Source: Rhizobium sp. RU20A
GTDB taxonomy: Bacteria; Pseudomonadota; Alphaproteobacteria; Rhizobiales; Rhizobiaceae
Direction: 5' to 3'
Length of the DNA: 64,000 nt
Assembly (NCBI RefSeq): GCF_900155885.1
Contig: NZ_FTMB01000009.1
Span: forward strand, 1-64,000
The notes beneath the pieces are model-generated. The model was not told the origin of the DNA and made no database searches. It saw only the letters and a list, made by a program, of their open reading frames with translations. A program made the position numbers and the translations under genes. Below, piece after piece: positions 45,422 to 54,150 of the stretch (its first letter is position 1; each line of letters opens with the position of its first letter).

Positions 45422-45787
45422 ATCCGTCTTCCTCTTCATCTCTCTTGACAGTCTCAAGATGGGGTCGACCAACCTTTTTCACAACGCACAAGTGAGCAGC
45501 CCAGCCATGCAGCGCGGACAAGGCGGCTTAACGCGGATTATCAAATGCCAGGTTTTTCGGTTCCGGGCTTGCGATATGGCAATCTTCGCAATGCTTTTTT
45601 CAACGATAGGTAGATCGGTCATTCAAATTTAAGTGAAACTTTACGTCTGTCATAAAAGCTTCACATTGCAGCGAGGCACACCCGCCCCGGTGCCCGTCTC
45701 ACCTCCTTGAGCCGCGCATGACTGCGGCGCATCACAGCCTCGTTTGCGAGGCATGTCCCTTTGGCCGTTGACGAGGATCATCGCTCC
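45422..45787. promoter_or_regulatory. Divergent promoter region of the small protein and chemoreceptor genes
   Basis: About 365 bases hold no protein gene. The middle (45600-45670) is AT-rich and likely contains the chemoreceptor promoter. CTGTCATAAAAGCTTCAC (45647-45664) has one good Pho-box half only. Nothing else was recognised. Confidence 0.5.
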
Positions 45788-47713
45788 ATGTCTTCCCGCA
45801 CCGTATCGATCAGTACAAAGCTTGCCGCCATGTCGGCAGTCGGCATTCTTCTCATGCTGGTGGTCGCCGTCTCCGGCTTCATACTCAACAGGTCAGTTGC
45901 GCAGGCGGTGGCGCGCAGCCGTATCCAGGCAGACATCGCGCGCAACATGATCGACATGAAGGCGTCCGTTCGCGGTCTGGAAATGGGCGTCGGCTCGCTG
46001 CGGCTGGCGGCCTCGCCGGCCGAGCGTCAGGCGGCGATCAACTTCATCGACAAACGTCATCATTCGGCGCTGAAATATCTCGACCTTGCCCGGGCGGACA
46101 TGACACTCGATGTCAACAAGGCGCGCGCCGCGACCGTTGAAGCGACGCTCGAGGCCTATGAGGGGATGGTCAAGCAACTGGTTGCCGCCGACCTTGCCAA
46201 TGCGGCGCAGACAGCGCCCATCCTCGCCGATCTTGCACGGACCTCCGGCAAGATTGCCGGCTTGATCGACGAAGCCGTCACTGCAGCGAAGGTTGCAAAC
46301 CAGGAGGCCGACGATCACCGGCGTTCCCTGCAGTCGTTCTCCGCCACGCTGAGCCTCGTCATGTCCGGACTGATGGTCGCGCTGCTGATCGGCTCCGCCG
46401 TCTTCGGTCGCAAGGTCATCGCCAATCCCATCCGCCGGATCACGCAGAGCATGAATCGGCTGGCCGGTGGCGATCTCGACAGCGAGATTCCTTTCGCGGG
46501 CCGTGGCGACGAAGTCGGCGACATGGCGCAGGCCGTGCAGGTCTTCCGCCAGAATGCGCTGAAGGTGCGCGACATGAATGCACAGGAAGCGGCCCTCCAG
46601 GCGCAGAACGCCGATCTCCAGACCAGCATCGCCGCCGTCGTCGCCTCCGCCGTCGATGGAAACTTCAAGACGCGCATCGAAAAGCAGTATGAAAACCCGC
46701 ATCTCAACACCTTCGCGGCCAGCGTCAACGCGCTGCTCGTCTCCGTGGACACCGGTATTGGCGAAACGCAGCGCGTCGTGGCGGCGCTTGCCGATGGCGA
46801 CCTGACGGAAACCATGCGTGGCAGTTTCCGCGGCTCCTTCGAGGAGTTGCAGTCGAATGTCGATGCGGCCATGAAAACCCTGCGCACCGTCATGGGCGAG
46901 GTGCTCGCAACCATCGACATGATCAATGGCGGCACCGGCGAATTGCGCTCGGCCGCCAACGATCTTTCAAAGCGCACCGAGCAGCAGGCTGCTTCCCTCG
47001 AAGAGACGGCTGCGGCGCTGGAGCAGATCACCTCGGCCGTCGCCAATTCCACCGACCGCTCGCTGCAGGCGGCCACGATGGTCACGGAAGCGCGCCGCAA
47101 CACCGAACAGTCGAGCACCGTCGTGCGTCAGGCCATCGAGGCCATGGAGCGGATCGAGCAGGCCTCCAGCGGCATCAGCCAGATCATCAACGTCATCGAC
47201 GAGATCGCCTTCCAGACCAACCTTCTGGCGCTGAATGCGGGTGTCGAGGCGGCGCGAGCGGGCGAGGCGGGCAAGGGCTTTGCCGTGGTCGCGCAGGAAG
47301 TGCGCGAGCTCGCCCAGCGCTCAGCCACGGCCGCCAAGGATATCAAGGCGCTCATCCACCGCTCCAGCGCGGAGGTGACATCGGGTGTGGCCCTCGTCAC
47401 CCAGACGGGGAGCGTGCTCGATACGATCCAGGGCAATGTTGCCGCGATCGACGAGCAGGTCCGCTCCATTGCCGGCACGTCGCGCGAACAGTCGACCGGA
47501 CTGCAGGAAGTCAACACCGCCGTCAACCATATGGATCAGGCCACGCAGCAGAATGCCGCCATGGTCGAGGAGCAGACGGCCGCGACCGCCCGGCTGGCGG
47601 AGGAGACTGGCAGGCTGCGCACGCTCGTCGGCCGCTTCCGCATCGAAAAGGGCGGCGAGACCAGCCGCGTCGCGCCGGTGCGCTACGTCCCGCCGCAGCG
47701 TCTTGCGAGCTGA
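45788..47713 (+). CDS. Methyl-accepting chemotaxis protein (641 aa)
   Basis: This chemoreceptor starts at the ATG at 45788 ([19 protein letters not shown]) with GAGGAT upstream. The first membrane segment is at about residues 12-36, followed by a periplasmic four-helix-type domain of about 150 residues. The second segment is [20 protein letters not shown]. Then come HAMP sequences ([23 protein letters not shown], and a second HAMP-like stretch [15 protein letters not shown]). The signalling tip is [43 protein letters not shown]. The ligand is unknown. It is monocistronic and ends at a strong terminator. Confidence 0.95.
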   Translation: MSSRTVSISTKLAAMSAVGILLMLVVAVSGFILNRSVAQAVARSRIQADIARNMIDMKASVRGLEMGVGSLRLAASPAERQAAINFIDKRHHSALKYLDLARADMTLDVNKARAATVEATLEAYEGMVKQLVAADLANAAQTAPILADLARTSGKIAGLIDEAVTAAKVANQEADDHRRSLQSFSATLSLVMSGLMVALLIGSAVFGRKVIANPIRRITQSMNRLAGGDLDSEIPFAGRGDEVGDMAQAVQVFRQNALKVRDMNAQEAALQAQNADLQTSIAAVVASAVDGNFKTRIEKQYENPHLNTFAASVNALLVSVDTGIGETQRVVAALADGDLTETMRGSFRGSFEELQSNVDAAMKTLRTVMGEVLATIDMINGGTGELRSAANDLSKRTEQQAASLEETAAALEQITSAVANSTDRSLQAATMVTEARRNTEQSSTVVRQAIEAMERIEQASSGISQIINVIDEIAFQTNLLALNAGVEAARAGEAGKGFAVVAQEVRELAQRSATAAKDIKALIHRSSAEVTSGVALVTQTGSVLDTIQGNVAAIDEQVRSIAGTSREQSTGLQEVNTAVNHMDQATQQNAAMVEEQTAATARLAEETGRLRTLVGRFRIEKGGETSRVAPVRYVPPQRLAS

Positions 47714-47735
47714 TCACGCTTTTTGCCTGTTCAAG

Positions 47736-47772
47736 AAAAAGCCCGCGTGTTCGGCCGAACACGCGGGCTTTT
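47736..47772. terminator. Bidirectional terminator between the chemoreceptor and tctA-II
   Basis: GCCCGCGTGTTCG and CGAACACGCGGGC form a perfect 13-bp stem with AAAAA before and TTTT after, serving the two convergent genes. Confidence 0.9.
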
Positions 47773-47801
47773 CCATGTCGAGCGGGCGATGACGGCGCGG
47801 C

Positions 47802-49319
47802 TCAGTCCTCGTTGGCGGCAAGCTGCGAGAGCACCTGTCCGCGTCCGCGTGCCCGCATGATCAGCGGCACGATCAGGGCAAGGGCGGCGATGGCGAGCAG
47901 CACGGCGGCGATCGGCGAGGTGAAGAGCACGCTCCAGTCGCCCTGGCTGATGGCCAGCGCCCGGCGCAGCTGCTGTTCGGCGAGCGGCCCGAGAATGAGG
48001 CCGACGACGACGGGGGCGATCGGGTAGCCGAGCACCCGCATCACGTAGCCCATCAGGCCGAAGGCGAGCAGCATGCCGAGCTCGAAGACCGACGGATTGG
48101 CGCCGATGGTTCCAAGCGTCGCAAACAGCAGGATGCCGGCATAGAGCCAGGGCTTGGGGATCGTCAGCAGCCGCACCCACAGGCCGATCAGCGGCAGGTT
48201 CAGCACCAGCAGCATGAAGTTGGCGATGAGCAGGCTGGCGATCAGGCCCCAGACGAGCTGCGGATTGGTCGCGAAGAGAAGCGGGCCGGGCTGCAGGCCA
48301 TATTGCTGGAAGCCGGCCAGCATGATCGCCGCGGTTGCGGTGGTCGGCAGGCCCAGCGTCAGCAGCGGCACCAGCGTGCCGGCGGCAGAGGCATTGTTCG
48401 CCGCTTCCGGGCCGGCGACGCCTTCGATGGCGCCGTTGCCGAATTCTTCCGGATGCTTGGTCAGGCGCTTTTCGGAGGCATAGGAAAGGAAGGTGCCGAT
48501 CTCGGCGCCGCCGGCCGGCATGGCGCCGATCGGAAAGCCGATCGCGGTGCCGCGCAGCCAGGGCTTCCAGGAGCGCGCCCAGTCGGCTTTGGTCATCCAC
48601 AGAGATCCTTTGACCGCCTCGACGGTCTCCGGGCCGCGATTGCCCTGCGCGGCGATGAACAGCGTCTCGCCGATGGCGAACATCGCAACCGCCAGCGTCG
48701 TCACCTCCACGCCGTCGAGCAGGTCCGGAACGCCGAAACTGAGGCGCGTCTGGCCGGTCAGTTGGTCGATGCCGATCATGGCGAGCGCGAAGCCGATGAA
48801 GAGCGAGGTAAGGCCGCGCAGCGTCGAATCCCCGAAGGCAGAGGAGACGGTGACGAAGGCGAGCACCATCAGCGCGAAATATTCACGCGGCCCGAAGACC
48901 AGCGCCAGCTTGACGATGTAGGGCGCAATGAAGGCGAGGCCGATCGTGGCAATGAGGCCCGCGACGAAGGAGCCGATGGCGGCGGTGGCGAGCGCCGGTC
49001 CGCCGCGCCCGGCCCGGGCCATCTTGTTGCCCTCCAGCGCGGTGACGATCGAGGCGCTTTCGCCGGGCGTGTTGAGCAGGATCGAGGTCGTCGATCCCCC
49101 ATACATGCCGCCGTAATAGATGCCGGCGAACATGATCAGCGATCCCGCCGGATCGAGCTGGAAGGTGATGGGGAGCAGAAGTGCGACCGTCAGCGCCGGG
49201 CCGATGCCGGGCAGCACGCCGACGGCGGTGCCGAGCGTCACGCCGATCAGCGCATAGAGCAGGTTCATCGGCTGCATGGCGACGCCGACCCCCTGCAGGA
49301 GGAAATCGAAGGTATTCAT
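47802..49319 (-). CDS. tctA: Tripartite tricarboxylate transporter, large membrane subunit TctA (system II)
   Basis: This large TTT permease has 505 residues. The signatures are [20 protein letters not shown] near residue 25, [22 protein letters not shown] at about 65-87, and [18 protein letters not shown] followed by [19 protein letters not shown]. About 11-12 hydrophobic segments are visible. It is clearly homologous to system I TctA but diverged throughout, so it is a separate acquisition rather than a recent copy. It is the last gene of the tctC-tctB-tctA operon II, with a hairpin in the gap to tctB. Confidence 0.96.
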   Translation of the reverse strand: MNTFDFLLQGVGVAMQPMNLLYALIGVTLGTAVGVLPGIGPALTVALLLPITFQLDPAGSLIMFAGIYYGGMYGGSTTSILLNTPGESASIVTALEGNKMARAGRGGPALATAAIGSFVAGLIATIGLAFIAPYIVKLALVFGPREYFALMVLAFVTVSSAFGDSTLRGLTSLFIGFALAMIGIDQLTGQTRLSFGVPDLLDGVEVTTLAVAMFAIGETLFIAAQGNRGPETVEAVKGSLWMTKADWARSWKPWLRGTAIGFPIGAMPAGGAEIGTFLSYASEKRLTKHPEEFGNGAIEGVAGPEAANNASAAGTLVPLLTLGLPTTATAAIMLAGFQQYGLQPGPLLFATNPQLVWGLIASLLIANFMLLVLNLPLIGLWVRLLTIPKPWLYAGILLFATLGTIGANPSVFELGMLLAFGLMGYVMRVLGYPIAPVVVGLILGPLAEQQLRRALAISQGDWSVLFTSPIAAVLLAIAALALIVPLIMRARGRGQVLSQLAANED

Positions 49320-49390
49320 GATGCATGACCCTCAAGCCTGCCACGCGCGCGGTCTGCGGCGCATGGCGGCGTCTGAACAAGGACGGGAAA

Positions 49391-49423
49391 GGCGTCAGCC
49401 GCGCCGGACGCGGCCCTGACGCC
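49391..49423. other. Hairpin between tctB and tctA (system II)
   Basis: GGCGTCAG pairs with CTGACGCC, with an inner CCGCG/CGCGG extension, in the 106-base gap between tctB and tctA. No T run follows, so RNA stabilisation or partial termination is more likely than full termination. Confidence 0.6.
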
Positions 49424-49425
49424 TC

Positions 49426-49917
49426 TCAGGGCAGCAGGCGCTCCAGCGGGCCGGCCGGCAGCGACAGTTGCAGCAGGCGAGCGAAGATGAACCAGATCAC
49501 CAGCGACAGCAGGATGCCGACCGGCACGGAGATCCAGAGCTTGCGCCGGCCGAAGGCGGCGGCGGTTGCGGCAAACAGCACGCCGGTGGCGATCGAAAAA
49601 CCCGCCGTCTTCAACAGCAGCATCTGCGCGGCGAGACCGCCGACGATCCAGACGACCGGACCGAATTCCTGGAGCTCGCGCTCCGGAAACTCACCGCGAA
49701 AGGCCGCGATTACCGTCCAGATGGCCAGGCCGATGAGGCCGAACGCGACCACGTAGGGCACCGTCGTCGGTCCGACGGGGGAGTAGGCGACGAGCGCGGC
49801 GAGGTGGGACGTATCCCACAGGATCACGCCGGCGATGGCCGCCAGCACGATGGCGGCCCCGAGCGCCGCCCAATCCGGGCGGCGCGGCGTTGCGTGAGCG
49901 TGGTCGTTGCCGCTCAT
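49426..49917 (-). CDS. tctB: Tripartite tricarboxylate transporter, small membrane subunit TctB (system II)
   Basis: This small permease subunit has 163 residues and four hydrophobic segments (about 17-38, 52-72, 92-125 as a pair, 131-151). It has the YSPVGPTTVPYVVAFGLIGLA segment equivalent to the MGPGYFP region of other TctB proteins. It overlaps the tctC stop by four bases, which marks translational coupling. The assignment rests on topology and position. Confidence 0.9.
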   Translation of the reverse strand: MSGNDHAHATPRRPDWAALGAAIVLAAIAGVILWDTSHLAALVAYSPVGPTTVPYVVAFGLIGLAIWTVIAAFRGEFPERELQEFGPVVWIVGGLAAQMLLLKTAGFSIATGVLFAATAAAFGRRKLWISVPVGILLSLVIWFIFARLLQLSLPAGPLERLLP

Positions 49918-50858
49918 TTCACCAGTCCGATGTCCTTGAGGGTCACTTCGGTGGAGGCGATGTCCTTGGACAGCTGCTCGTCGAAGGCGGGGCCTGCAAG
50001 GTAGGTGTCCTGCCAGCCCTTGGTCTTCAGCGTCTCCTGCCAGCCGGCCGATTTGACCAGCTTTTCGATGTCGGCGGAAACGGCGGCCTTCTGCTCGTCC
50101 GAAAGGCCGGGCGCGGCGGCGATCATGCGCCAGTTCTGCACGACCACGTCGAGGCCGGATTCCTTCAGCGTCGGGGCATCGACGCCTTCAAGGCGCTCTT
50201 CGCTGGTGACGGCGAGCAGGCGCAGCGTGCCCGACTTCACCTGGCTTTCGAACTCGCCATAGCCGGAAATGCCGGCCGAGACCTGGGAGCCGAGGATGGC
50301 CGCCAGCGCTTCGCCGCCGCCCGAGAACGCGATGTAGTTGATCTTGGTCGGATCGACGCCGGCCGCCTTGGCGATCTGGCCGACCGCGATGTGGTCGGTG
50401 CCGCCGGCCGAGCCGCCGCCCCAGGAGACCGCGCCCGGATCCTTCTTCAGCGCCTCGATGAGGTCGCCGATCGTCTGGAAGGGCGAGGAGGCGGGAACGA
50501 CGATGGCTTCGTATTCGCCGGTCAGACGTGCGATCGGCGTCACGTCCTTCAGCGTCACCGGCGCCTTGTTGGTGAGGATGGCGCCGACCATGACGTAGCC
50601 GCCGACGATCAGGGCATTGGGATTGCCGGCCGACTGGCTGGCGAACTGGGCAAGGCCGATCGTGCCGCCGGCGCCCGGAACGTTCTGCACCTGCACATTG
50701 CCGGCGATGCCTTCCTGCTGCATCACCTGTTGGATGGAGCGGGCCGTCTGGTCCCAGCCGCCGCCCGGATTGGCAGGCGCGATGATGGTGTAGTCGGCTG
50801 CAAAGGCCGGCAGCGACAGCGCGCCGGCGATCAGCGATGCGAGAAAGATGTGCTTCAA
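49914..50858 (-). CDS. tctC: Tripartite tricarboxylate transporter, periplasmic binding protein TctC (system II)
   Basis: This Bug/TctC-family binding protein is best started at the TTG at 50858. That start has GGAGG eight bases upstream and immediately yields a signal peptide ([21 protein letters not shown]); the longer ATG frame would bury it. The mature protein of about 294 residues has [20 protein letters not shown] and [15 protein letters not shown], as expected for the family. It is the first gene of operon II. A tandem CTGACATTTAA repeat lies about 170 bases upstream and could bind the TctD-type regulator encoded nearby. Confidence 0.94.
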   Translation of the reverse strand: MKHIFLASLIAGALSLPAFAADYTIIAPANPGGGWDQTARSIQQVMQQEGIAGNVQVQNVPGAGGTIGLAQFASQSAGNPNALIVGGYVMVGAILTNKAPVTLKDVTPIARLTGEYEAIVVPASSPFQTIGDLIEALKKDPGAVSWGGGSAGGTDHIAVGQIAKAAGVDPTKINYIAFSGGGEALAAILGSQVSAGISGYGEFESQVKSGTLRLLAVTSEERLEGVDAPTLKESGLDVVVQNWRMIAAAPGLSDEQKAAVSADIEKLVKSAGWQETLKTKGWQDTYLAGPAFDEQLSKDIASTEVTLKDIGLVK

Positions 50859-51030
50859 GGTCGTGTCCTCCGTTGGCCGCACGGCGTGCGGCGTCATGAA
50901 CCATTCTGCGGGAGAACAGGCGCGGACCCGCCCCATGCGAAGCGGTCAATCCGGCAATCTATGGCAGTCCTCCCGGCCCCGACGCCCGCCTCCACGGCGC
51001 GTCCGGTCACCCCCAAGGCACCACAGCAAG

Positions 51031-51052
51031 CTGACATTTAACTGACATTTAA
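51031..51052. promoter_or_regulatory. Perfect tandem 11-bp repeat, candidate TctD (or PhoB) box
   Basis: CTGACATTTAA occurs twice head to tail without a gap. Direct repeats with 11-base period are what OmpR/PhoB-class regulators bind, and the heptamer CTGACAT is one base off the Pho box heptamer CTGTCAT. It lies upstream of tctC-II, whose likely regulator is the OmpR-class TctD-like protein encoded at 53452. Confidence 0.55.
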
Positions 51053-51255
51053 CGATTGAAAAGTTTGTGCGCTGCGGGAAGGGGCGTTGGCAGGCTCGCG
51101 TTTGGCATTCTCATTCTTCAGGAAAAGACGCCTGCCCTGTCATGGCTTTTCCCGAGAATGTGCCCTGTGGGGGAGCCATCACCCCAAAGGCCGTCATCAG
51201 TTCTGTTTTGAATGTGCATGTCGCTTGGATTTGGGTGCGGCCGCTCCCCCACCCA

Positions 51256-51343
51256 CCGTCATCCTCGGGCTTGACCCGAGGATCCATGCGGCACCCTCTG
51301 TTCGCGCGGCCGTGGATCCTCGGGTCAAGCCCGAGGATGACGG
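51256..51343. repeat. Family A palindromic repeat
   Basis: Begins CCGTCATCCTCGGGCTTGAC and ends AAGCCCGAGGATGACGG; the arms pair over more than 25 bases. Same element as at 2511-2596. It lies in the gap between tctC-II and the binding-protein gene (50937-51393), otherwise empty apart from the tandem repeat. Confidence 0.88.
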
Positions 51344-51393
51344 AGCAGCGGGGGAGTGCCAATGAACCGCGCCCTTGCACGCCCCTCCGCCCC

Positions 51394-52485
51394 CTACTGC
51401 AACCGCAGCGCCTCGTTCCAGCGGGCGATCAGCCGGGCGCGCTTGACCTGATCGAGATAGACCATCAGGCCGGGGCTGACGGGCACGGGTTTCAGCTGCG
51501 CGCCGAGCAGGGCCTGCATCGTGACCGCCGTATTGTCCCCGGCGACATCCGGGCTGACGGCGGGGATCTGCAATTGCGTCGCCAGCGTCTGCTGCCCCTC
51601 GCGCGACATGAAGAATTCGAGGTAGCGGCGCCCGAGATCCGGCCGTGCGGCGGCCTGCGGCACCAGCCCGATGCGCGACATGACGACGGTGTAGTCCTTG
51701 GGCAGCACGATCCCGACATCCGGGTGGCGCGCCGCCCAGTCGGCGGCGTAGGAGCCGAGGATGTTGTAGCCGATGGTGAAGCGCCCGTCCGCGACGCGCT
51801 CGAGGATCGCCTGGCTGGTGGAATAGAGCTTCACGCCCGCCCGGCCCATGGCCTGAATGACGGTCCAGATATCGCCGAACTGTTCCTGGTCGCGCGCCAT
51901 GAACAGGAAGCCGACGCCGGACCGCTCGATGTCGTAGGTGCCGATCCGCCCGAAGACACCATCGCCCATCTCCTTGAGATAGCTGACGAACTCGGCCCGC
52001 GTCTCCGGCGGCTTGCGCCCCGTGAAGCTCGGCTTGTGATAGACGAAGACGGCCGGCTCGAAGGTCAGCGCATAGGCGGTGTTGCGCCAGTTGGCCCAGG
52101 CCGGCCAGCGCGGGCTCATGGCAAGGTCGGAACGCTGTGCGTAGACGTCATTGCTGAGCTTCACCTGGAGGTCCATGGCCGAGGAGAAGGCGAAATCGGC
52201 GGTCTTTTCGCCCGCATCCGTCTCCTTGACGATCCGGTCGTAGATCTCCCCCGTCAGCATGTCCTCGTAATCGACCGCCACATCCGGATTGGCCCGCTGG
52301 AACCCCTCGATCATCGGCCGCGCCAGATGTTCGTCGAGCGAGGAATAGACCTTCAGGATCGGCGCATGCTCGTCGCCGGAGACGGCGGGGAAGAAGACCG
52401 GGGTTGCCAGCGCCGCCGTAGGCGCTGCCCCCATCACGACAGGACAGAGGAGAAGCAGGGTGCGAAGGAGGGGAAGGACAGGCAT
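51394..52485 (-). CDS. Periplasmic ABC-type (Fe3+-like) substrate-binding protein
   Basis: This exported binding protein has 363 residues and a signal peptide (residues 1-28, ending TAALA). It has the fold of iron/thiamine-type family 1 binding proteins: APILKVYSSLDEHLARPMIEGF at the start, FAFSSAMDLQVKLSNDVYAQ, and later DIERSGVGFLFMARDQ. No ABC permease or ATPase gene is nearby. Its neighbours are a TctDE-type two-component system and a TTT transporter. Orphan binding proteins of this kind are often encoded beside TctE-like kinases and may serve as periplasmic sensors for them; that role is inferred. Confidence 0.88.
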   Translation of the reverse strand: MPVLPLLRTLLLLCPVVMGAAPTAALATPVFFPAVSGDEHAPILKVYSSLDEHLARPMIEGFQRANPDVAVDYEDMLTGEIYDRIVKETDAGEKTADFAFSSAMDLQVKLSNDVYAQRSDLAMSPRWPAWANWRNTAYALTFEPAVFVYHKPSFTGRKPPETRAEFVSYLKEMGDGVFGRIGTYDIERSGVGFLFMARDQEQFGDIWTVIQAMGRAGVKLYSTSQAILERVADGRFTIGYNILGSYAADWAARHPDVGIVLPKDYTVVMSRIGLVPQAAARPDLGRRYLEFFMSREGQQTLATQLQIPAVSPDVAGDNTAVTMQALLGAQLKPVPVSPGLMVYLDQVKRARLIARWNEALRLQ

Positions 52486-52545
52486 GGTGCATCATGCCGG
52501 AGCGGAGAGAGGGCGGCAAGGGCGTGGCCCCTGTGGTTGATCGTC

Positions 52546-52698
52546 CGTGCCCTGAAGGCCTATCTCGCCGCCGAGGAAGAGGCGCTGATAGCGTTCGCGG
52601 AGGGCGGCCGCCATATCGATGCGGGCCATGGCACGGATCTCGATACGCTCATCCGGGAGATAGGTCCTTCCCCTTTGTCAGAGGAATGTGCTACATAG
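52546..52698 (+). pseudogene. Possible antitoxin gene remnant
   Basis: An open frame encoding VRALKAYLAAEEEALIAFAE followed by GGRHIDAGHGTDLDTLIREI resembles the C-terminal half of ParD-type antitoxins. It lacks the N-terminal DNA-binding part and a start codon in a sensible place. Its stop codon lies inside the palindrome of the following toxin-antitoxin operon. It may be a leftover of an older module; the resemblance is by eye only. Confidence 0.3.
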
Positions 52699-52705
52699 GT
52701 AGCAC
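52688..52705. promoter_or_regulatory. GTGCTAC-N4-GTAGCAC palindrome, toxin-antitoxin operator
   Basis: This perfect 7-base-arm inverted repeat with centre ATAG lies 18 bases upstream of the antitoxin ATG and overlaps the likely promoter. MazE/PemI antitoxins repress their own operon through such sites. Confidence 0.7.
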
Positions 52706-52722
52706 AAACCGGAGGTGTTCCC

Positions 52723-52986
52723 ATGAGCAACACGGCACGGATCCGCCGTCAGGGCGGCGCGACCGTTTTCAGCATTCCGCCGGCCCTTCTCAAGATGCTC
52801 GGCGTCGAGGTCGGTGCGGAACTCACGCTTTCCGTCAGCGACGGGTCTCTTGTGGCAACGCCGAAGCAGGCGAAGAAGCGATACACGCTGGCCGAGTTGC
52901 TTGAAGGCGCCGATGAGATGGCTGCGCTCAACAAGGAAGCGTCGTCCTTCAATACCGGTCCGTCTGTCGGCAATGAAGTGCCCTGA
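52723..52986 (+). CDS. AbrB/MazE-type antitoxin
   Basis: The 87-residue antitoxin has an N-terminal swapped-hairpin AbrB domain (RRQGGATVFSIPPALLKMLGVEVGAELTLSVSDGSLVATP) and a flexible C-terminus (TLAELLEGADEMAALNKEA) that would bind the toxin. The ATG is preceded by GGAGG. It overlaps the toxin start by one base (TGATG). The PP in SIPPALLK and the tail are of the ChpS/PemI kind. It is placed between the divergent binding-protein and TctDE genes, probably as a later insertion. Confidence 0.92.
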   Translation: MSNTARIRRQGGATVFSIPPALLKMLGVEVGAELTLSVSDGSLVATPKQAKKRYTLAELLEGADEMAALNKEASSFNTGPSVGNEVP

Positions 52987-53345
52987 TGGTTCGCAGCAAC
53001 GTTCCGCAGCGGGGTGACGTCTATCTCGTCGATCTCAATCCCGTCGTGGGCAATGAGATGCGGGATGACCATCGCTGCGTCGTGATCACGCCGCGCGAGA
53101 TCAATTCGGTGGGCATGTGCCTGACGGTGCCGATCACCACCGGTGGCGTCTTCACGCGTAAGGCGGGCCTTGCCGTGAACATTTCCGGTCACAAGACGAC
53201 CGGCGTGGCGCTCTGCAACCAGGTTCGGGCGCTCGACATCGTGGCGCGGGTCAAGCAGAAGAGCGCGAGGCACATCGACACGCTGGATGCCGCCACCATC
53301 GACGAGATCGTCGCGAGGGTGGTCAGCATGATCGATCCGGCGTAG
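52986..53345 (+). CDS. MazF/PemK-type endoribonuclease toxin
   Basis: The 119-residue toxin has the family start VPQRGDVYLVDLNPVVGNEM, then RCVVITPREINSVGMCLTVPITTGG and a C-terminal helix with RHIDTLDAATIDEIVARV. The conserved Arg of RGD and the Thr in PITT are the expected active-site residues of this mRNA interferase fold, so the toxin looks intact. It is translationally coupled to the antitoxin. It ends just before the response regulator gene, with no terminator visible, so read-through into tctDE is possible. Confidence 0.92.
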   Translation: MVRSNVPQRGDVYLVDLNPVVGNEMRDDHRCVVITPREINSVGMCLTVPITTGGVFTRKAGLAVNISGHKTTGVALCNQVRALDIVARVKQKSARHIDTLDAATIDEIVARVVSMIDPA

Positions 53346-53451
53346 TCATGTGAACGTCACGAAGATCGATGGTCAGGCTGGATTCAACTCAACGTGCGGG
53401 ACGCCTTTAAAAAAGGGCGCGTGGCACCTGCTCGAACGGCGGAAAAGACGC

Positions 53452-54150
53452 GTGCGGCTTTTGCTGGTGGAGGACAATGAGGCGCTGGCGGAAGGGTTGA
53501 TGGTCCTTCTGCGGGGCAGCGGCTATGCGCTCGACCGGGTGGCCGATGGCGCTTCGGCGCTTGCCGCCATTTCCACCGAGAGCTTCGATCTCGTCGTGCT
53601 CGATCTCAACCTGCCGGAGGTGGACGGGCTCGATGTTCTCAAGGCCATCCGCGCCCGCCAGAACCGCACGGCGGTGCTGATCCTCACCGCCCGCGGCGCG
53701 CCGGAAGAGCGCATTCGCGGGCTCGATCTCGGCGCCGACGATTATCTCACCAAACCCTTCGATGTCGGCGAGCTGGAAGCGCGCATCCGCGTGCTGCTGC
53801 GCCGGCAGGCGGGCCACCGCACCTCCACGGTCTCCTTCGGCAAGGTCACGTTCGACCTCACCTCCCGCACCTTCTCGGTTGGCGGCCAGCCGGTCGATAT
53901 TCCCGCCCGCGAGGTGGCGCTGCTCGAAACGCTGTTCCTGCGGGCCGGCAAGGTCGTGGCGAAGGAGGCGATCATGCAGTCGCTGACCGGCTTTGACGAG
54001 GATCTGAGCGCCAACGCCATCGAGCAATATGTCAGCCGCCTGCGCCGCCGCCTTGCGCCGCACGGGCTGACGGTGAAGACCGCGCGCGGCATCGGCTATT
54101 ATCTCGACAAGGTGCCGGAGGGTGATGGCGAGGGTGTCGCGCCCGCATGA
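53452..54150 (+). CDS. TctD-like OmpR-family response regulator
   Basis: This response regulator has 232 residues from the GTG at 53452, placed exactly at the start of the receiver fold (RLLLVEDNEALAEGL), with GGCGGAA upstream. The frame is open a further 102 bases upstream but encodes no recognisable domain. The phosphoacceptor Asp is in LVVLDLNLPEVDG, and the switch Lys in TKPF. The C-terminal winged helix has LSANAIEQYVSRLRRRLAPHGLTVKTARGIGYYL. It overlaps the kinase gene by four bases. It probably activates the nearby tctCBA operon II. Confidence 0.93.
   Translation: MRLLLVEDNEALAEGLMVLLRGSGYALDRVADGASALAAISTESFDLVVLDLNLPEVDGLDVLKAIRARQNRTAVLILTARGAPEERIRGLDLGADDYLTKPFDVGELEARIRVLLRRQAGHRTSTVSFGKVTFDLTSRTFSVGGQPVDIPAREVALLETLFLRAGKVVAKEAIMQSLTGFDEDLSANAIEQYVSRLRRRLAPHGLTVKTARGIGYYLDKVPEGDGEGVAPA

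Noticed and set aside
45647-45664. CTGTCATAAAAGCTTCAC as a Pho box upstream of the second chemoreceptor gene.
   Set aside because: Only the first heptamer matches; the second differs at three or more of seven positions.
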